This document shows positions 23,093 through 34,140 of a stretch of DNA of 64,000 nt, in pieces (the first letter of the stretch is position 1; each line of letters begins with the position of its first letter). Source of the DNA: Bos javanicus. Taxonomy: Eukaryota; Chordata; Mammalia; Artiodactyla; Bovidae. Both the position numbers and the translations under genes were made by a program. The notes beneath the pieces are model-generated. The model worked only from the letters and a program-made list of their open reading frames with translations, was not told the DNA's origin and searched no databases. Location of the stretch: positions 20,124,001 through 20,188,000 of the forward strand of contig NC_083876.1 in the NCBI RefSeq assembly GCF_032452875.1, given 5' to 3'.

Positions 23093-23869
23093 TTTAATAT
23101 TCTTTTTCATTGTGGTTTCTCATAAGATACTGAATATAGTTCCCTGTGCTATGCACAGTAGGACTTTGTTATTTATCCATTCTAGACATAAAAGCTTACA
23201 TCTGCTAACCCCAGCCTCCCACTTCACCCCTCTTCCAGCACCCTCCCCAGTGGCAACCACAAGCCAGCCGCCCTCTATGTCCATGAGTCTATTTCTGTTT
23301 TGTAGATAGGTTCATTTGTGTCCTATTGTAGATTCCACATGTTTTACTGGTTCCACAAGGCAGGGAGCTTTGGTCTGTTTATTGCAATTCTGCAATGCCT
23401 GGAGTGGTCCTGGTCTACAGAGGCTCTCAATGTGCTGCTGAACAAACCAATGAAAGGAAATGCAGCTCTATACCTAAATCGGACCTATACCTGAAAAGCA
23501 CTTAGGTGAAACTCTCTTTGAGAAGTATAGACATTTAAAGTAATATATTGATAGTGTTTGATGTTTTATGCCAGTTGATATTCCAAACCATCAGAGACAT
23601 GGGGTTATGTTTCATTTCTTAAGGCATTTCAGGAATAGAAGCTATCTTTCCTGTAGGGCTTGACCTCAAAAGTCCCCAAGAGATGAGCATTGTTTCTATA
23701 TTTTTAGGTTCATTTCTTCAGCTAGATTTCAAAACTGTGCATTTTTTAAGGGGATCTAAGATAATATTGTATATTTAAATGTATCTGTGAATGGACAAAC
23801 CAGAATAGAATGCTCATTCAAAACTGTTCCTTTGATGGTGATGAGCTTTTGTTCATCTCTGTTCTTACA

Positions 23870-24345
23870 GTCACAAATGGAGATACAGCCTGGTTCAGAG
23901 TTATTGTCCTAATGGCCCCATCTGTGCTGTTCCCCTTTCTGGTTGGTCTACAAACTCAGAACTGGGTCAAGGGTAGGACACCATCTCCTTGGCCACAATG
24001 ACTGGTGGAGGAAGGTGACCCAAACTAACCAATCCAAGCCCTTTTCAGGGTTTTTCAAACAAGCAAACAGATCTGGGACGATATTATTCTGGAAGGACCT
24101 ACTGCTGCCTTCCTTGTGGAGGAAGGCCATCTTTATCCAAGAAAGAAAGAAACCAAAGTACCCAGCAAAGATGCTATACAAGATGGGGTCAGTCATGCCC
24201 ATGGCGGATCGACCAGCTCCACTGTTGCCGTGCACAGCCTCAACTCCCTTTCACTCTGTGAAGAACCACCCCAGGATCCTTCCACTTACTTTGTTCCACG
24301 TTCTCTTTCTGTTGCTTGCAAGTAGAAACATCCTAATTCAGTCAT
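23870..24345 (+). mobile_element. Possible ancient LTR remnant
   Basis: The arrangement 'GTGACCCAAACTAACCAATC' ... 'TTTCTGTTGCTTGCAAGTAGAAACATCCTAA' resembles the body and 3' end of old mammalian LTRs. The match is weak and by memory only; no polyadenylation signal was located. Confidence 0.3.
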
Positions 24346-26315
24346 TCTAATGCTTTGGAATACATTCTGTTTGAAAGAAGAAAGTCCACATGTTTTTAAT
24401 ACAATATACTTGGGGAAAACCTTCCACCCTTGGGACTAGTCTGTGTATCATGCTTGATTTTTTTCTTATCTACAACATGCAAATTAGATGCAGATATTGT
24501 TGTATTAGTATAAAGTATCTTAGCCATAAAATAAATGAATTCAGGCTTCCAGCCTGAAAGTTGAACACTGGTAACCTTCCCTTAGGCCAAGAAAACCAGC
24601 AGTTCCAGAGCATCTGTCTTTGGGAAGCCTTACTTTTTGGAAGCTTATTCATATAAAATTCTTTGCTGAAGTCATGAGACCTTAGAACTGTTTTTAAACG
24701 TATCCAGATAGCCCCAAACAGCCCTTGAGAGTTTTCTTTTTCAAAGAAGTTCAATATGCCTGTGGTCATTCTAGTAGCCAATGTTTCTCTGAGAATACTT
24801 AATCTAAATTCCCCATATTTTCCTCCTCCCATTGAATCATGTGTTTACTTTCACCCTATTTCATCTTTTATATGAAATGTTTCAAGGCAGTCAGAGGATA
24901 TACGTATAGTATCAGGTACCTTTCACCAAATGTAAAGACTGCAAAGTACAATTTATCTTCCCTAAGGCTACCCTAACCAGAGGAAAAGTTAACATTAATA
25001 GCAGCAGTGGTTTTCCTTCTTCTTTTTTTAAAATTATATTCCAACTGCTAGACAGCCTCCTAAAGGTTTCCCTAATTATTTGGGGGAATTGCTGGAGGGT
25101 GGCTTGAACCACGCTGAGGTGTCCACAGTTCTCTGGCTGCAGGTCTCTGCTGAGGTGTCTGTTCCCAGCAGCTACCTACGGAAGGCGCTGCAGGGCTGCT
25201 GCTGTGACAGGGGCCACCTGCAGCTGACACTCCCTGCCCTGAAACCCTCAGAGGCCCCCTCCCCAGGGATGAGGTGTAGGTGCGGATGCTGAGGCTGCTG
25301 TTCATCTTTGGGCCCCTAGAACAGAGATGGTGCTCTGTGTTCTTCCTGGGAGCCGGAAAATCTCATCTCCCATTGAGATACATGGATCCCAAAAGAGTAC
25401 GGCCATGTGCCCCCAACAGCTCATGGATATTCGGTGAAACAGGCCATGTGCTGTTCACCAGCTGTCGTACCAGCTCTGTCCCTCTCGGGAGCTCAAGCAT
25501 TACTGGTCCATTCTGGGCTCCCCAGCTCCTTCTTCTTTGAAACCAGGCTCCTCCGCAGGGCTCCTCTTTTCTCTTATACAGGGAAACCATTGACCAACTT
25601 GCCCTCCTATCCTGCAGACCCGTCAAAGTCAGGGCAGTGTACTTTAGTCCTAACTTGGTTTACTCTTCAAGGAAGGATCTCATGTCTCTTAGATTTATTT
25701 GATCTTATTATGTGCATAGTAACAATTTTCATAGAGATTATGAGAAACATTGCTTGGAAAATGGAGTAACAGTAGTCTGTGATTTATGGTATATCTGTAT
25801 GATTAGGTACAATATAGAATTTGCCAGTAATGAATATGAAGATTATGTAGCAACATGGAAGCATGCTCAATATATACTTTTAAATGGAAAAATCAGGATG
25901 TGGAATTATATGTTTATTATGATTACAACTATTATTTCGTATGATTATGACCATTATTACTTATGATTTTTCTTGTGTAGAAATAGAGACTATAACAGCA
26001 GTGTTAGAATGAAAGCCATGAGTTATATCATAATAAAAAGGTATTTTTTACCATGTTGATTATGCAAAGTAATAAAAGTACTGAATACATACTTTACTAA
26101 ACTGTTAGCAAGTATTAAACATACTTGTGTGTGTTTAATTGCTCAGGATATATGAGTTATTGCTTTTTTATGAGTTTTATTGTGTTCTCTGAATTGTATG
26201 GTTTCCTCTGGTTTCCATTCTTCTACTTTTTGGGGTTTCTCTCTTTTGTCTTATGTATGGTGATTACCGGTTGATATTTCTTAAGACTGAGCATCCAAAG
26301 TCAACTTGGATTGTG
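24346..26315. other. Repeat-poor intergenic block
   Basis: About 2 kb without a recognised repeat. GC-richer at 25080-25640, AT-rich afterwards. The open frames at 24470-25640 are short, mutually overlapping on both strands and unrecognised. Confidence 0.45.
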
Positions 26316-26697
26316 ATGGATACCTGCAGTGGAATATTATTCAACCATAAAAATGAACGAAATTCTGATACACGTGACAACGGGGGTAAACATTCAAAAC
26401 GTGCTGCATAAGAGACTGTGGACACAAAGGGTGATGTGTGATTTCATTTATATTAAGGATCCCGAATAAGTAAACCCGTGGAGACAGAGTGCAGATCAGT
26501 GGTTGCCAGGGCCTGGGAAAAGGAGTGAATGGGAAGAAAGTGCTTAATTAGTACAGGTAAGGAAGGGGGCTTACTTTGGAGCGATGGACATGTGGGATTA
26601 AGTAGAGGAAGAGGGTTCGTGTTGCCACCAGATTGTTTATTTTGATGCAGTTCATTTTGTTATGTGACTATCACATCAATAAATTACTTTTTTAAAG
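26316..26697 (+). mobile_element. Old L1 3' end (L1M-like)
   Basis: Contains the ORF2-end theme 'GGAATATTATTCAACCATAAAAATGAACGAA' in degenerate form and the L1M 3' UTR theme 'GTGGTTGCCAGGG', ending near 'TCAATAAATTAC' at 26678-26689. Confidence 0.75.
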
Positions 26698-26762
26698 CCG
26701 ACGGGAGAGTTGTGGATGTGTGTGTGGCAAGATGAGCAGTGGCCTTCATTTCCAGATGATTA

Positions 26763-27006
26763 GTCCAGTGCTTCGGCCACCTGATGCAAAGAGCCGACTC
26801 ATTGGAAAAGACCCTGGTGCTGGGAAAGATTGAAGGCAGGAGGAGAAGGGGATGACAGAGGATAAGATGGTCAGGTGGCATCACTGACTCAATGGACATG
26901 AGTTTGAACAAGCTCCAGGGGTTGGTGATAGAGAAGCCTGGCATACTGCAGTTCATGGGGTTGCAAAGAGACAGACACGACTTAGTGACTGAACAACAAC
27001 AACAAA
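26763..27006 (+). mobile_element. BovB 3' end with AAC tail
   Basis: Sense BovB terminus ('GACTCATTGGAAAAGACCCT' ... 'CATGGGGTTGCAAAGAG') ending in an ACAACAACAACAA tail. It is diverged relative to the other BovB copies. Confidence 0.88.
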
Positions 27007-27445
27007 GGCAGATAGTCCCCCACTTTGAGAGCACCCTGACATTGTTGGCATAGGAAAGGGTGTCCTCTGGGGCTTTCTCCCAGAAAACATGACCTAATCT
27101 CCTGCCTAAAGAGTGACAGCCTAGTTTATTAAGCACCACTTGGACGTGGGGTCTGGATGTCACATTCAATTCCATGTTTTCTACCTTGGGCATCATTCCA
27201 TTCTTACTTTGGACCACATTTTCCTGATCCCAGAGGCTGTCTCTCTCAACCTGTCCAGAGGATAATCCCTGGTTTCCACAGGGCAGGCAGACACCCAGTT
27301 CTATTTGTAGGGGTGAAGGAAGAGAATGCCTCCAGGTACTCCCCTGGCCTCACCTTTGCTGTGGACCACACCAAGACCCTCCAAGGTCAGCCTCTTTTGG
27401 TGACTGGTCCTGCTCTCCATTGTCTTTCCCACTCTGGGTTGAGGC

Positions 27446-27638
27446 TTCCTTAGTTGCTCAATCATGTCCAACTCTTGGCAACCCCATGTCCAACTATATA
27501 GTCCATGGAATTCTCCAGGCCAGAATACTGGAGTGGGTAGCTGTTCCCTTCTCCATGGGATCTTCCCAGCCCAGGCATCGAACCCAGGTCTCCCAGACTG
27601 AGGTGGATTCTTTACCAGCTGAACCAACAGGGAAGCCC
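27446..27638 (-). mobile_element. Bov-tA SINE, minus strand
   Basis: Reverse Bov-tA ending in the head complement 'GAACCAACAGGGAAGCCC', directly abutted by a second partial copy. Confidence 0.88.
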
Positions 27639-27757
27639 AAGAATACTGGAGTGGGTAGCCTATCCCCTCTCCGGTGGATCTTCCTTACTCAGGAGTCGAA
27701 CCGTGGTCTCCTGCATTGCAGGCAGATTCTTTACCCACTGAGCTACCAGGGAAGCTC
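27639..27757 (-). mobile_element. Second, partial Bov-tA in tandem
   Basis: Head and the first third of the Bov-A unit in reverse ('AGAATACTGGAGTGGGTAGC' ... 'GAGCTACCAGGGAAGCTC'). Same orientation as the neighbour at 27446-27638, with no spacer. It could be a second insertion or an unequal duplication. Confidence 0.85.
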
Positions 27758-28124
27758 TTCTTGGATGCAGCACCTCTTATTTCATTCTTCTGACCTTACA
27801 CTCATCTCCCTTCTCCTGTTTTCTTTGTCCTTGGGGCTTATACTTTTTAAAAACATTTTCTTCATTATCACAGTAATGAAGGAGAGGTGAAAAACCTGTT
27901 TGTTGTTCAATAAGCTGTTAAGTCATACCATTCTTTTTTTTTTTTTTTTGGCAAAACTTTTCAGGGGAAATTTTACCCGAGAATGAAAAGAATGGTCAGC
28001 TCTGAAGTAGACTGGGTTCTCAGCCAAGTTAATGATTTGCTGATCTTTTCTTATGCCGGTTGTTTTTACTGTTAAAGTGGTCATGGAAAGTGGTAAGAAG
28101 CGGCAGGATACGGAAAGGCCCACG

Positions 28125-28275
28125 TTTATTAAATGCCACTCTTGTGCCAAGATAACAGCATGATACCTCCTCAGGCTTCAGGTGAAAATTACTGAAATTA
28201 AACTAATGCTTCCCCGTCTTGGGTGATTGTTCCTGCAAAGTATCAATTCTCGTAACTCTCTTTGATGTAGGTGAA
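28125..28275 (-). mobile_element. Possible MIR, minus strand
   Basis: On + it reads 'TTTATTAAATGCCACTCTTG' and later 'GTAACTCTCTTTGATGTAGG', resembling the reverse complement of a MIR. Diverged. Confidence 0.4.
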
Positions 28276-29282
28276 AATTAAATAAGGAAATGTCTGCTGA
28301 GGCCCAGAACCTTAGCCCGTGCCTCCAGGACAGGCTTCTCACATGCCATTGTCATTGATCTGTTTACGCCTTTGACCCCCCCAGCCTCCACAGGAAGAAA
28401 TCCTGCCGTAGTTATCACCACGCACAGAGCAGCCCGATGAATAATTGTACGATATTCATGGCACTCTTGCTATAGGAGCAATTTAAATGGAAGAAAATAA
28501 GTTGGTAAATGTGGTCTTAGAACTTCTTATCAGCTGTGACGAACACTAAAATCTGTATGTTTACAGGTCACTAGCTAGTGGCCCTAGTTTTACTCTTGAG
28601 AAATCCGCTGATACATGCGTGTTTCATTGCAGGGACCAGAGATCTATTCACATTAATTTATGCAAAGTGGAATTTGTACTAAGGGATCTAATTGCAGGAG
28701 AACTCTAGGACTTAGAAGAATTAGAAAATTACACACATTTTAAAATAATTCCCCTCCTTTCTCTCTCTCTCTCTTTCCCTAGAGACTTTGGGTATTTCCT
28801 CTCTGCCACTTGCCAGCTTCATTTTTTTTTTTTCTCTTTGTTGACTCCCTCAATTCACTCAGCACCTTATGCTTGGCTGCCTTAAAATGGCAGCCTCTAC
28901 CTGGCTTTCTAGCTTGGTTTCACATAATTAATGCACTTGATATTTGCTCATTTTAATTCCAGGTTCCCAGGAGTAGAAATAATTGGGCCAACTGGGGTCA
29001 GGTGTCTTCTGGTCCGCAGTGGGGCCGGGTGTGCCGTGCCTGGCATACGGAGGCCGGGGAAAGATGGCGTCTCCAGGAGAGTGTGCTTGACCGGTCCCTC
29101 TCTCTCTGAGGAAGATGATTGTTATTGTTGTCCTTGTTCCTGTTTCTTCATAAGTATTTTATCCGGAACTTGGTGAATAAGGGTTAGGTGAAAGGTGAAT
29201 GACAAGTTTTCCTTTAGAGGGGCACCTGAAGGGTGGGGATGGGGGTGGGGGTTCTTTCAAGCCCTATCTAGTGCTGCTTAGT
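28276..29282. other. Intergenic, no repeat assigned
   Basis: Includes a short (TC)n at about 28763-28776 and a G-rich tract at 29231-29251 that fits the G-quadruplex pattern (four G runs of 3-5 separated by T, AT and T). Confidence 0.5.
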
Positions 29283-29475
29283 GAGTGAAAGTCACTCAGT
29301 CGTGTCCAACTCTTTGTGACCCCATGGACTATACAGTCCAAGGAATTCTCCAGGCCAGATTACTGGAGTGGGTAGCCTTTCCCTTCTCCAGGGGATCTTC
29401 CCAACCCAGGGATCGAACCCACGTCTCCCGTGTTGCAGGCAGATTCTTTACCAGCTGAGCCACCAGGGAACCCCT
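29283..29475 (-). mobile_element. Bov-tA SINE, minus strand
   Basis: Complete reverse Bov-tA ('GAAAGTCACTCAGTCGTGTC' to 'GAGCCACCAGGGAACCCC'). Confidence 0.9.
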
Positions 29476-29767
29476 GGTGCTGCTTATACTGTGGTCAAAT
29501 AGGAGCACACACCGCACAAGAAACAGTACTCGTTCTCTGCTTCAGCTGGATTTCTGAAAGGGTCATTCAGCTTCTGGCAGCTAATAAGGAATTGGCAACT
29601 AAAATTTAGGAAAATGGAGCCTCTGTTACACCAAGCTTTGGGAGTCTCACACGGACAGAGGGATTAGCAAGTTTCGGACTCTGTGACTCTCTAAATGCCA
29701 TCTTGGCACACAGAGGTCACATGTTGTACATATTTTTAGGAAATTTGAACCATTCTAAAAGTGAAAT

Positions 29768-30516
29768 TAATTTTACAATGTTGTGTTGGTTTTCAGGTGT
29801 ACAGCAAAGTGATTCCATTTTTTAATATATATGCATATTCTTTTTCAGATTCTTTTCCATTAGAGGTTATTAAAAGCTATTGAGTAGACTTCCCTGTGCT
29901 TTACAGTCCTTGTTGTGTATCTATTTTATATAAATGTACAAGTTGATCCCAAACTTCCAATGTAACCCTCCTCTACCACCCCTTTTGGTTAACTATAAGT
30001 TTGTTTCCTGTGTCTGTGAGGCTACTTCTATTTTTTAAATAAGTTCATTTATGTCATTTTTAAAGATCTTACATGTAAGTGATATTTGACTTACTTCACT
30101 TACTATGATAATCTCTAGGTCCATCTATGCTCCTGTAAATGACACTTCATTCTTTTTATGACTGAGTAACAGTCTGTTGTGTATAAAAATAAACCACATC
30201 ATCTTTATCCATTCATCTGTCAATGGACATTGAGGTTGCTTTCATGTCTTGATTATGGTAAATAGTGCTGCTATGAACACTGTGCGTGTTTCTTTTTAAA
30301 TTAGTCTTCTCTGCGTGTATACCCAAAAGTGAGATTGCTGCATGATATGACAATTTTATTTTTAGTTTTTAAAAGAGACTCCATATTGTTCTCCATAGTG
30401 GCCGCACCAATTTACATTTTCACTGACAATATAGGGGGGTTCTGTTTTATCCAACCCTCTCCATCATTTATTATTTGTGGACTTTCTGATGATGGCCTTT
30501 CTGAGTGGTGTGAGGT
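29768..30516 (-). mobile_element. Artiodactyl L1 3' end with ORF2 C-terminus, minus strand
   Basis: Reverse L1: 3' UTR ('GTACAGCAAAGTGATTCC'), then the complement of the ORF2 end ('ATCCATTCATCTGTCAATGG', 'GCTGCTATGAACAC'), extending to 'TGAGTGGTGTGAGGTGCAT'. Many stops; inactive. Confidence 0.85.
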
Positions 30517-30734
30517 GCATACACTATAGATTGGAAAAGGGACTAGAATAGGAGGTAGATTCTGAGAGAGAGTCAGGCACCTGGCGGCGAGCTGGAGAGC
30601 TGGCCCAAGGAGGAAAGGTCACCTTTTGTAAAGAAAACAGTGGTCCTGAATATTGCATAATTAAGACAATGTACAATGTGAAGAATACAGTCAACAGCTG
30701 TGTAATATCTTTGTGTGGTGACATATAAAAAAAG

Positions 30735-31887
30735 TGGTTATTTATTTCAGTTCAGTCCAGTCACTCAGTCGTGTATGACTTTTTTCCACCCCATGAACCG
30801 CAGCACACCAGGCCTCCCTGTCCATCACCAACTCCTGGAGTTTACTCAAACTCATGTCCATTGAGTTGGTGATGCCATCCAGCCATCTCATCCTCTGTCA
30901 TCCCCTTCTTCTCTTGCCCTCAATCTTTTCCAGCATCAGGGTCTTTTCCAATGAGTCAGATCTTTGCATCAGGTGGCCAAAGTATTGGAGTTTCAGCTTC
31001 AACATCAGTCCTTCCAATGAACACCCAGGACTGATCTCCTTTAGAATGGACTGGTTGGATCTCCTTGAATTCCAAGGGACTCTCAAGAGTCTTCTCCAAC
31101 ACCACAGTTCAAAAGCATCAATTCTTTGGCGCTCAGCTTTCTTCAGAGTCCAACTCTCACCTCCATACATGACCACTGGAAAAACCATAGCCTTGAGGAG
31201 ATGGACCTTTGTTGACAAAGTAATATCTCTGCTTTTTAATATGCTGTCTATGTTGGTCATAACTTTCCTTCTGAGGAGTAAGCATCTTTAAATTTCATGG
31301 CGGCAATCACCATCTGCCATGATTTTGGAGCCCAGAAAAATAAAGTCAGTCACTGTTTCCACTGATTCCCCATCTATTTGCCATGAAGTGATGGGACCAG
31401 ATGCCATGATCTTAGTTTTCTGAATGTTGACCAGATGCCATGATCTTAGTTTTCTGAATGTTGAGCTTTAAGCCAACTTTTTCACTCTCCTCTTTAAATT
31501 CCATCAAGAGGCTTTTTAGTTCCTCTTCACTTTCTGCCATAAGGGTGGTGTCATCTGCAAATCTGAGGTTATTGATATTTCTCACAGCAATCTTGATTCC
31601 AGCTTGTGCTTCTTCCAGCCCAGCATTTCTCATGATGTACTCTGCATAGAAGTTAAGTAAGCAGGGTGACAATATATAGCCTTGATGTATTCCTTTTCCT
31701 ATTTGGAACCAGTCTGTTATTCCATGTCCAGTTCTAACTGTTGCTTCCTGACCTGCATACAAATTTCTCAAGAGGCAGGTCAGGTGGTCTGGTATTCTCA
31801 TCTCTTTCAGAATTTTCCACAGTTTATTGTGATCCACACAGTCAAAGGTTTTGGCATAATCAAACCAAAGCCTTTGGTTATTTATTT
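30735..31887 (-). mobile_element. BovB LINE, 1.1-kb 5'-truncated copy, with 13-bp duplication
   Basis: The BovB 3' part lies on the minus strand. Reading from 31837 down, the reverse transcriptase palm is visible: DHNKLWKILKEM, LSPCLLNFYAEYIM and the catalytic FADD box (NLRFADDTTLM). The C-terminal region follows at 31260-30898 (WTLKKAE, RIDAFELWCWRRLLRVPW, LQYFGHL). TGGTTATTTATTT is duplicated at 30735-30747 and 31875-31887, so the element is 30748-31874. A 34-bp tandem duplication (31397-31464) breaks the frame. The N-terminal endonuclease and the first part of the reverse transcriptase are absent, so the copy is dead. Confidence 0.95.
31397..31464. repeat. Exact 34-bp tandem duplication inside BovB
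   Basis: 31397-31430 and 31431-31464 are identical. A length of 34 is not a multiple of 3, so it also shifts the BovB reading frame. Other BovB copies in the window (for example 53480-53540) have a single unit. Confidence 0.95.
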
Positions 31888-32372
31888 ACTGTATCATTAC
31901 TTAGATTGTACTCTGTGTGCTAATCTGAAAAATGATGATTAATGGCAAGGATAGGCATGACTGAAACAGGAAGCCTGCCTGGGCTCTGAAGCAGCACTAG
32001 GAAACTGACTTTCTATTTCTTCTTTGTGGTGGTCAGCTTAATTCTTCCTTTCATGCTCTCTTATTTCCTCTCTTACCTTCAGTCCTTCAGATCAGGGGAA
32101 CCTGATTTCATTTTGACTCAAACTGAAATCTTGAGCCCCCCATTCTTCAGTTTCCTATAGCCAGGATTGAAGTGCTTTTACAGAAGGTACATCAGTGCTT
32201 TCCTCCAAAAGGAGTCATGAGAGGTCAGGGTAAGTGATAGGCGTGATCGTGCTTAGTGAGTTCCCTGTGTAATCAACAGTTGATATCATTGATTTTTCAG
32301 TTCTTCAACCAGCCAGTAAGCCTCCCACAGTCCCTCTCCTGGGGCTGGAATAGCACAGGGTTGCTATTGTAA
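31888..32372. other. Intergenic, nothing recognised
   Basis: No repeat, exon or RNA signal noticed. Confidence 0.4.
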
Positions 32373-32436
32373 ATTCTCTGGGGATAAGGACAATGGAAGT
32401 TGTCCTTCCATTCTCTGGGGATAAGGACAATGGAAG
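32373..32436. repeat. 27-bp direct repeat, 10-bp spacer
   Basis: 32373-32399 is repeated exactly at 32410-32436. The first copy and the spacer also contain a small hairpin (AAGGACAA with TTGTCCTT). It lies immediately left of the BovB fragments and is not a flanking target-site duplication. Confidence 0.9.
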
Positions 32437-32438
32437 CA

Positions 32439-32518
32439 ACAGTTCAGTTGCTCAGTCGTGTCTGACTCTTTGCGACCCCATGAATCGCAGCACGCCAAGC
32501 CTCCCTGTCCATCACCAG
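32439..32518 (-). mobile_element. BovB 3' terminus, minus strand, part of a foldback
   Basis: About 80 bp of reverse BovB 3' end ('CAGTTGCTCAGTCGTGTCTG' to 'CCATCACCAGCT'). The neighbouring sense fragment contains the complementary segment, so the two form an inverted repeat. Confidence 0.9.
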
Positions 32519-32752
32519 CTGAAGCTGAAAGTCCAGTACTTTGGCCACCTCATGCGAAGATTTGACTCATTGGAAAAGACTCTGATGCTGGGAGGGATTG
32601 GGGGCAGGAGGAGAAGCAGACGACAGAGGATGAGATGGCTAGATGGCATCACCAACTCGATGGACGTGAGTTTGAGTGAACTCCGGGAGTTGGTGATGGA
32701 CAGGGAAGCCTGGCATGCTGCGATTCATGGGATCGCAAAGAGTCGGACAAGA
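32519..32752 (+). mobile_element. BovB 3' end, plus strand, part of a foldback
   Basis: Sense BovB from 'GAAGCTGAAAGTCCAGTACT' to 'GATCGCAAAGAGTCGGACAA', missing the last about 25 bp of the BovB terminus. Confidence 0.9.
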
Positions 32753-32915
32753 TTCCAGGGTTCCATCCCTGAGTGGGGAAGATCCCCTGAAGGAGGGCAT
32801 GGCAACCCATTTCAATATTCTTGCCTGGAGAATCCCATGGACAGAGGAATCTGGCAGGCTGCCGTCAATGGGGTTGCAAAGAGTTGGACACAACTGAAGC
32901 GACTTAGCATGAACG
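32753..32915 (+). mobile_element. Bov-tA, head truncated
   Basis: Joins the BovB fragment without a spacer; begins inside the tRNA-like head ('CAGGGTTCCATCCCTGAG') and runs to 'GAAGCGACTTAGCATG'. Confidence 0.88.
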
Positions 32916-34009
32916 TACAGCGGGAGAGAGTAGGTAGATAGGATCACGGGCAAAACTTGATGTGAAAATAAGGAGATCAAGTTGGCCTCACAGTGTTAAA
33001 TGACACTTTTCTCAAAAAAAAAAAAAAAAAAGAGCCTGAAACTTTCCAAAATTGCAGTCTGCTTTAATTTTAAATGTAATAAATGTTGTTAACTTTCTCA
33101 CTTGAAACGAAAGTTGCATTAACCAAAGATGTGCCTTTAGATGTAAGTTTAAATAAAGCACCTCTAAAGAAGACTACAATTCTATGTAATTTTACATAAT
33201 TAACTGTAGCTATTTTGTCATACTACAATTTTCCGCTTTGCTCCTTGTGTCTACAATTTTGATGTTCGTCATGGATTTGGATGGTTTATTTCAGTGCAAG
33301 CTTACCCACATTTGTAGGGTGCAGATGGTAATTACTCTCTACCCAAAACCAGACAAGATGCCCCAAGTTTTCAGTTTGATGACACTTGGAAAATTTTTAG
33401 CAAAGAAAATAATGACTGCTCTTCAAATCTGAGCACAAACATGAAGGCAAATGTTGTTTCAAAAGGTTACTTTTATTTCAGCCTCTATTCTGCCTTTCCC
33501 ACTTCTCTAGCTTTTCACTGGTGAGACATGATTGAGCATATTGACATGAGCCTTTCTCAAAAGGCTGAGACTACTATACCATGTCAAGGGCTAATATGGT
33601 TTTGATTACCAGAAATTATGTTTTCAAGAGCCTATCTTCGGGAAACATTTATTTTCTTGTCTCTTCAAATAAAAGATCATGCAGCTTGTGAAATTCTGAA
33701 GTCTTCAGAGTCTTGGATGCAATTTTTTTCTCATTTTCTTTCCATCACACATGAAAATTAATATTTTGAATTTTCTATGCTTTGGGTGTAGAGTATTCTT
33801 CGTGGACTAATCTCCTTGAAGTTAGAAAAGCTGACCTCATTCTCTGAGCGTTGTTGTACAAACTGTATTATTGCAAGCCTAGCATAGGGCTGTGGCCAAG
33901 GAGATTGCAAAAGAAATGTAGGATCAAGTCCATGCCTTCCAGAACATATAATCCAGAGTAGCAGAAGGAGTACAGCATTCTCTTATTAAAGTTTTCTTTT
34001 AAGAAGACT
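32916..34009. other. Intergenic, nothing recognised
   Basis: AT-rich, with an A run at 33015-33031. No repeat family assigned. Confidence 0.4.
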
Positions 34010-34010
34010 A

Positions 34011-34022
34011 TATGTGTGTGTA

Positions 34023-34062
<40 letters not shown>
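34011..34062. repeat. (TG)n(TA)n compound microsatellite
   Basis: About 34 bp of TG with two TA interruptions, followed by about 18 bp of pure TA. Likely length-polymorphic. Confidence 0.95.
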
Positions 34063-34140
34063 AAATCACTTTCATGTACACCTAAAACTAACAAAACATT
34101 GTAAATCACCTATACTTCAATGATATTTTTTAAAAGTTCC
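34063..34140 (+). mobile_element. L1 3' terminal fragment
   Basis: Matches the end of artiodactyl L1 ('ACACCTAAAACTAACAAAAC', 'GTAAATCACCTATACTTCAA'), adjoining the microsatellite. Confidence 0.75.

Larger units (their letters stand above)
22831..23340 (-). mobile_element. Artiodactyl L1 3' end, minus strand, split by a SINE
   Basis: Reverse L1 3' UTR ('GAAGTATAGTTGATTGACAA' ... 'GATACTGAATATAGTTCCCT' ... 'TTCTGTTTTGTAGATAGG'). A minus-strand Bov-A fragment (22922-23045) and (TG)n/(TA)n tracts interrupt it. Confidence 0.85.

Noticed and set aside
31412..31837. 141-codon minus-strand frame as a gene
   Set aside because: It is the BovB reverse transcriptase palm domain (FADD) in a truncated element.
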